A DNA stretch of 5,161 bases from Gracilibacteraceae bacterium. Lineage in GTDB: Bacteria; Bacillota; Desulfitobacteriia; Desulfitobacteriales; Syntrophobotulaceae. Both the position numbers and the translations under genes were made by a program. The stretch is taken from positions 1 to 5,161 of the forward strand of contig JAISQG010000001.1 of the NCBI GenBank assembly GCA_031274335.1, written 5' to 3'. Numbering within the stretch: the stretch's first letter is position 1; every line of letters starts with the position of its first letter. The notes beneath the pieces were generated by a model. It worked only from the letters and a program-made list of their open reading frames with translations, ran no database searches and was not told where the DNA came from. This document shows, in pieces, positions 1-5,161 of this stretch.

Positions 1-2
1 AT

Positions 3-21
3 CGGCAGTCTCACACTGCCG
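3..21. repeat. Small perfect hairpin, 7-bp stem
   Basis: CGGCAGT (3-9) is the exact reverse complement of ACTGCCG (15-21), with a five-base loop (10-14). The GGCAGT motif recurs at 54 and 91 as part of the direct repeat, so this hairpin seems to belong to the same repeat family. It lies at the window edge, and related sequence further left cannot be excluded. Confidence 0.55.
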
Positions 22-67
22 CGCAAGTAACTGATGTGTGGTGACAATAGCGCGGCAGTGATGAGAC
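8..67. repeat. Imperfect inverted repeat, 17 bp arms
   Basis: The left arm (8-24) pairs with the right arm (50-67) over 17 base pairs, with a single unpaired A at 61. The inner eleven pairs, CACTGCCGCGC against GCGCGGCAGTG, are unbroken, and the loop is 25 bases (25-49). There is no T-run after it, so it does not look like an intrinsic terminator. The left arm overlaps the 3-21 hairpin, so an RNA could form only one of the two structures. Function is unknown; a REP-like or MITE-derived palindrome is one possible reading. Confidence 0.75.
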
Positions 68-113
68 AACGAGGCAACTGGCTGGCGTCAGGCAGTGATG
101 TTGCAACGAGGCA
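54..113. repeat. 23-bp direct repeat, two copies 37 bases apart
   Basis: Copy one is at 54-76 and copy two at 91-113. Each consists of GGCAGTGATG, three differing bases (AGA or TTG) and CAACGAGGCA, so 20 of 23 positions match. The 14 bases between them begin an imperfect hairpin that runs into copy two: 77-84 pairs with 89-96 at 7 of 8 positions around a GCGT loop. The 37-base period is not a multiple of three, which argues against coding repeats. Two copies with mismatches and a 14-base spacer do not fit a CRISPR array. Confidence 0.7.
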
Positions 114-143
114 GACGCATGAGTTAAACCCCTGCTCCGCGAC

Positions 144-164
144 GGGACGCCGAGGCGGCGTCCC
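144..164 (+). other. GC-rich intergenic hairpin upstream of atpF
   Basis: GGGACGCC (144-151) is followed by the loop GAGGC and the exact complement GGCGTCCC (157-164). The stem is 8 bp, seven of them G-C pairs. The sequence after it is pyrimidine-rich (CTCTTTCT) but lacks a real T-run, so intrinsic termination would be weak at best. The stem ends 16 bases before the atpF Shine-Dalgarno. An mRNA-stability or processing hairpin, or a leaky terminator setting the level of the downstream genes, is possible; the sequence does not decide. Confidence 0.6.
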
Positions 165-180
165 CCTGACTCTTTCTAAT

Positions 181-187
181 AAGGAGG
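181..187 (+). promoter_or_regulatory. Strong ribosome binding site for atpF
   Basis: AAGGAGG at 181-187 matches the Shine-Dalgarno consensus fully and ends seven bases before the TTG at 195. This decides the start, since no ATG or GTG in the atpF frame lies nearby and the family's N-terminus begins here. A strong site paired with a weak start codon is a common combination. Confidence 0.85.
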
Positions 188-194
188 GGATTAT

Positions 195-692
195 TTGAAT
201 CCCATTGCATTCGATTTGACCTTGCCGGCGCAAATAATTTCGTTCCTCATTCTTGTCTGGGTGCTGGCAAAATTTGCCTGGAAACCGCTCATGGGCATGA
301 TGGAAAAACGCCGCCTGTTCATTCAGGAAAACCTGGCCCAGGCCGAGGCGGAACGCCAGGAAGCGGAGCGCATCCGGCAGGAATATCAGGAAGAAATGCG
401 CAACGCCCGGCAGGAAGCGCAGGCCGTTATCGAAAAAGCCACGAAAACCAGCGAGCAGCGTGCCGCGGAAATAGTGGACGAGGCGCGCCGCGAAACGGAG
501 AAGCTCAAAAAATCCGCCCTGGCGGAAATTGAGCGGGAACGGGAAAAAGCGGTGGCCGAGGTCAAAGCCCAGGTGGCGGATCTCTCCATCGCGGTGGCCG
601 AAAAACTGTTGCGCGCCAAGCTGGATTTGAGCGGCCAGGCCGAACTGGTGGATCAGTTTATTCAGGAAATAGGAGACAGCCGCCCATGCTAG
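195..692 (+). CDS. atpF: F1Fo ATP synthase subunit b
   Basis: Subunit b forms the peripheral stalk that holds the alpha3beta3 head still against the membrane a subunit while the rotor turns. The 165 residues are a normal length. A short N-terminal segment leads into one hydrophobic membrane helix (about residues 9-28, containing QIISFLILVWVLAKFAW), then the typical KPL turn (30-32). A long, highly charged Glu/Arg/Lys/Ala-rich helix (about 37-140) follows and should form the b dimer coiled coil. The C-terminal part (about 125-160) would contact delta. The start is TTG at 195, set by a full Shine-Dalgarno seven bases upstream. The stop at 690-692 overlaps the atpH start by seven bases, which suggests translational coupling and adds a terminal Cys to the protein. 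Only one b-type gene is visible, consistent with a homodimer rather than the b/b' pair of photosynthetic bacteria. Confidence 0.97.
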   Translation: MNPIAFDLTLPAQIISFLILVWVLAKFAWKPLMGMMEKRRLFIQENLAQAEAERQEAERIRQEYQEEMRNARQEAQAVIEKATKTSEQRAAEIVDEARRETEKLKKSALAEIEREREKAVAEVKAQVADLSIAVAEKLLRAKLDLSGQAELVDQFIQEIGDSRPC

Positions 693-1228
693 ACGGAGCA
701 CTGGCCCGCCGATACGCGCGGGCACTGTTTGAGTTGGCCGCGGAAGCCGGAGCCCTGGACGCGACCGACCGGGAATTGCGGGAAATAACCGATATTTTGC
801 AAGCCAGCCCGGATCTGAGGCATATGCTCGGACACCCCCGCGTCGAGGCGGCGGAAAAACGGGCGGTGCTGGAGCAAATTTTCGGCACGAAAATCCGGCA
901 ACTGACGCGGCAGTTTTTTTATCTGCTGCTCGACCGCCGGCGACAGGGCATCCTCCCGTCCATTCAGCGGGAGTTTTCGCGCATGGCGGACGAAAAAAAC
1001 CAGGTGGTGGAAGCGACGGTGACCAGCGCCGCCGACCTGAACGCCGCCCAGCGCCGGGGCCTGAAAGCGGTCGTGCGGAAGCTGACCGGGAAGAACGCTC
1101 GGCTGCTGTCCCGCGTGGATCCGGATTTGATCGGCGGAGCCAAGCTGAAAATAGGCGACCGGGTCATGGACGGTTCCCTCGCGTCCCGGCTGGGCCAGAT
1201 GCGGCGGGATCTGACGCTGACTCTATAA
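686..1228 (+). CDS. atpH: F1Fo ATP synthase subunit delta
   Basis: Delta (the OSCP homologue) sits on top of the F1 head and ties the alpha N-termini to the b stalk. The 180 residues are a usual length. The N-terminal helical domain opens with the characteristic ARRYARALFELA (residues 7-18) and runs to about 105. The C-terminal domain holds the family signature at about 140-160, where VDPDLIGGAKLKIGDRV shows the conserved acidic, Gly-Gly and Lys-Ile-Gly positions, followed by DGS. The ATG at 686 lies inside the end of atpF (seven shared bases). AGGAGA at 671-676 gives a nine-base spacing, so ribosomes finishing atpF could start here directly. Nothing looks broken or unusual. Confidence 0.97.
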   Translation: MLDGALARRYARALFELAAEAGALDATDRELREITDILQASPDLRHMLGHPRVEAAEKRAVLEQIFGTKIRQLTRQFFYLLLDRRRQGILPSIQREFSRMADEKNQVVEATVTSAADLNAAQRRGLKAVVRKLTGKNARLLSRVDPDLIGGAKLKIGDRVMDGSLASRLGQMRRDLTLTL

Positions 1229-1244
1229 AGTAGGATTGAGGTGA

Positions 1245-2762
<1,518 letters not shown>

Positions 2763-2771
2763 AGAAAGAGT

Positions 2772-2777
2772 AGGTGA
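2772..2777 (+). promoter_or_regulatory. Ribosome binding site favouring the second GTG of atpG
   Basis: AGGTGA (2772-2777) matches the 3' half of the Shine-Dalgarno consensus and ends five bases before the GTG at 2783. The earlier in-frame GTG at 2774 lies inside this motif and would depend on the weaker purine run GAAAGAG (2764-2770). This supports 2783, but the two starts differ by only three codons. Confidence 0.55.
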
Positions 2778-2782
2778 GTGAA

Positions 2783-3631
2783 GTGGCAGGAGTACGCGAT
2801 ATCCGCCGCCGCATCCGCAGCGTCGCCAATATGCAGCAAATCACGAAAGCGATGAAAATGGTGGCCGCTTCCAAGTTGCGGCGCGCCCAGGAAAAAGTTC
2901 TCGCCTCCCGGCCTTATTCCGAGCGCCTGCGCTCCATGCTCTCGCGCCTGGCGGCTTCGGGCGGCGATTTCCCGCACCCCCTGCTGGAAAAACGCCCCGT
3001 CAAAAACGTCGGTTACCTCCTGGTCAGTTCGGACAAGGGTTTGTGCGGCGGGTTTAACACCAATTTGATCCGCGCCGCCCGCGAAGAGCTGGCGGCGGAA
3101 AACGAGGCGGAGCGCGCGCTGATTGTCGTGGGGCAAAAAGGGTTGGAGTATTTTCGCCGCCGGGACGCGCGCATCATGGCGCAGTTTACCGGCCTGGGCG
3201 ACAGCCCGGATTTTTCCGCGGCCCGCCAAATCGCCGCGCAGCTGATTGATTTTTACGCGAGCGGCGCCTTGGATGAAATTTACCTTGTTTACGCCCGCTT
3301 TGTTTCCGTCCTGAACCAAACGCCGACCGTGACGAAGCTCCTGCCGGTCGAGCCGGCGGAAGAAGGCGGCAGCGGAGAGTACCTCATGGAGCCTTCGCCG
3401 GCCGCGTTGCTGAATTTGCTTTTGCCGGGCTATATAGAAAGCGTGCTGTTCAACGCCCTGCTCGAAAGCAAGGCCAGCGAGCTGGGCGCGAAAATGACGG
3501 CTATGGATTCGGCGACGGAAAACGCGAAGGAGATGATTGAAAAGCTGACGCTGGTCATGAACCGCGCGCGGCAGGCCGCCATCACAACAGAAATCACGGA
3601 AATCGTCGGCGGCGCGGCAGCGCTTGAATAG
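2783..3631 (+). CDS. atpG: F1Fo ATP synthase subunit gamma
   Basis: Gamma is the central shaft: its paired N- and C-terminal helices rotate inside alpha3beta3 and its foot joins epsilon to the c ring. From this start the protein has 282 residues, a normal length. The N-terminal helix shows the conserved [18 protein letters not shown] (about 7-24) and [11 protein letters not shown] (26-36). A Rossmann-like middle domain contains [11 protein letters not shown] (82-92). The C-terminal helix ends with the family signature at 267-280 (I-T-x-E-x-x-E, then Gly-Ala). I chose GTG at 2783, giving an N-terminus [10 protein letters not shown] like most homologues and using the AGGTGA site. GTG at 2774 would add three residues (MSE, then V instead of M) and cannot be excluded. 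The gap from atpA is 20 bases with this start. The one Cys (Cys88) lies in the conserved LCGG and need not imply redox control. Confidence 0.96.
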   Translation: MAGVRDIRRRIRSVANMQQITKAMKMVAASKLRRAQEKVLASRPYSERLRSMLSRLAASGGDFPHPLLEKRPVKNVGYLLVSSDKGLCGGFNTNLIRAAREELAAENEAERALIVVGQKGLEYFRRRDARIMAQFTGLGDSPDFSAARQIAAQLIDFYASGALDEIYLVYARFVSVLNQTPTVTKLLPVEPAEEGGSGEYLMEPSPAALLNLLLPGYIESVLFNALLESKASELGAKMTAMDSATENAKEMIEKLTLVMNRARQAAITTEITEIVGGAAALE

Positions 3632-3644
3632 CCGTGATACTTTG

Positions 3645-5064
<1,420 letters not shown>

Positions 5065-5067
5065 CCT

Positions 5068-5161
5068 ATGGCGACGCCGTTTTTATTGAATGTGGTCGCG
5101 CCGGCCGGCGAGGTTTTCAAAGGCGAAGTGGAATTTCTCGTCGTTCCCGGCACGGAAGGGG
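5068..5161 (+). CDS. atpC: F1Fo ATP synthase subunit epsilon, N-terminal part, cut by the window edge
   Basis: Thirty-one codons and one extra base are visible, reading MATPFLLNVVAPAGEVFKG, then a Glu/Val-rich strand and VVPGTEG. This is the start of the N-terminal beta-sandwich of epsilon. The VVPGTEG turn, in homologues followed by a G-hLGhL stretch, is highly characteristic. Epsilon joins gamma to the c ring and in many bacteria inhibits ATP hydrolysis through its C-terminal helices; that domain lies outside the window, so an inhibitory role cannot be judged. The ATG at 5068 follows the atpD stop by three bases and is preceded by TGGAGG (5054-5059) at eight bases spacing, inside the end of atpD, which fits coupled translation. 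The truncation is a window effect, not a broken gene. Confidence 0.93.
   Translation, partial: MATPFLLNVVAPAGEVFKGEVEFLVVPGTEG

Larger units (their letters stand above)
1..194. other. Repeat-rich non-coding stretch before atpF
   Basis: No recognisable gene lies here. The three forward frames entering from the left edge stop at 28-30, 32-34 and 42-44, and none of the short peptides resembles the hydrophobic C-terminus of the c subunit, whose gene (atpE) usually sits just before atpF. The stretch holds a 17-bp imperfect inverted repeat (8-67), a nested 7-bp hairpin (3-21), a 23-bp direct repeat (54-76 and 91-113), a small hairpin (77-96) and a GC-rich hairpin (144-164), then the atpF ribosome site. 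A 54-codon frame (34-198) is open, but it has no Shine-Dalgarno and the direct repeat is read in two different frames within it, so I do not call it a gene. I infer a repetitive intergenic element, possibly inserted between atpE and atpF. Confidence 0.7.

Noticed and set aside
54..113. Possible CRISPR array
   Set aside because: There are only two copies, with three mismatches and a 14-base spacer, far shorter than normal spacers, and no cas genes are in view.
101..129. Possible sigma-70-type promoter (TTGCAA, 17 bases, TTAAAC)
   Set aside because: Only four of six -35 bases and three of six -10 bases match consensus, which is little better than chance.
385..391. EELSEDD instead of DELSEED in beta
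   Set aside because: The substitutions exchange acidic residues and keep the charge pattern. This is natural family variation rather than a changed function.

Overview
The window carries most of a bacterial F1Fo ATP synthase operon, all on the + strand: atpF (b), atpH (delta), atpA (alpha), atpG (gamma), atpD (beta) and the first 31 codons of atpC (epsilon), which runs off the right edge. The order F-H-A-G-D-C is the standard bacterial one. All genes before atpC are full length and keep their nucleotide-binding and family motifs. The operon makes the b peripheral stalk, the delta cap, the alpha3beta3 catalytic head and the gamma/epsilon central stalk. The membrane ring (c, atpE) and the a subunit (atpB) are not in view, so H+ or Na+ coupling cannot be judged.

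The proteins look Firmicutes-like, and gamma and b recall Negativicutes; this is an impression from remembered families, not a search. The DNA is fairly GC-rich, with many G/C third codon positions, which also explains the long antisense open frames opposite atpA and atpD.

Layout: positions 1-194 hold no recognisable gene. The stretch is dense in repeats: a 7-bp hairpin, a 17-bp imperfect inverted repeat, a 23-bp direct repeat and an 8-bp GC-rich hairpin about 16 bases before the atpF ribosome site. The end of atpE, normally found just before atpF, is not seen here. From 181 on, the genes are tightly packed: atpF and atpH overlap by 7 bases and the other gaps are 3 to 32 bases. Each start has a Shine-Dalgarno-like sequence, so one polycistronic mRNA is likely. 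No convincing promoter or terminator is visible.

I see no undescribed system in the coding part. Two places deserve a second look: the repeat-rich leader before atpF, and the start of atpD, where a 7-bp tandem duplication creates two out-of-frame ATGs, the first opening a five-codon frame that ends just inside atpD. Start codons are mixed: TTG for atpF, GTG for atpG (either of two), ATG for the rest.
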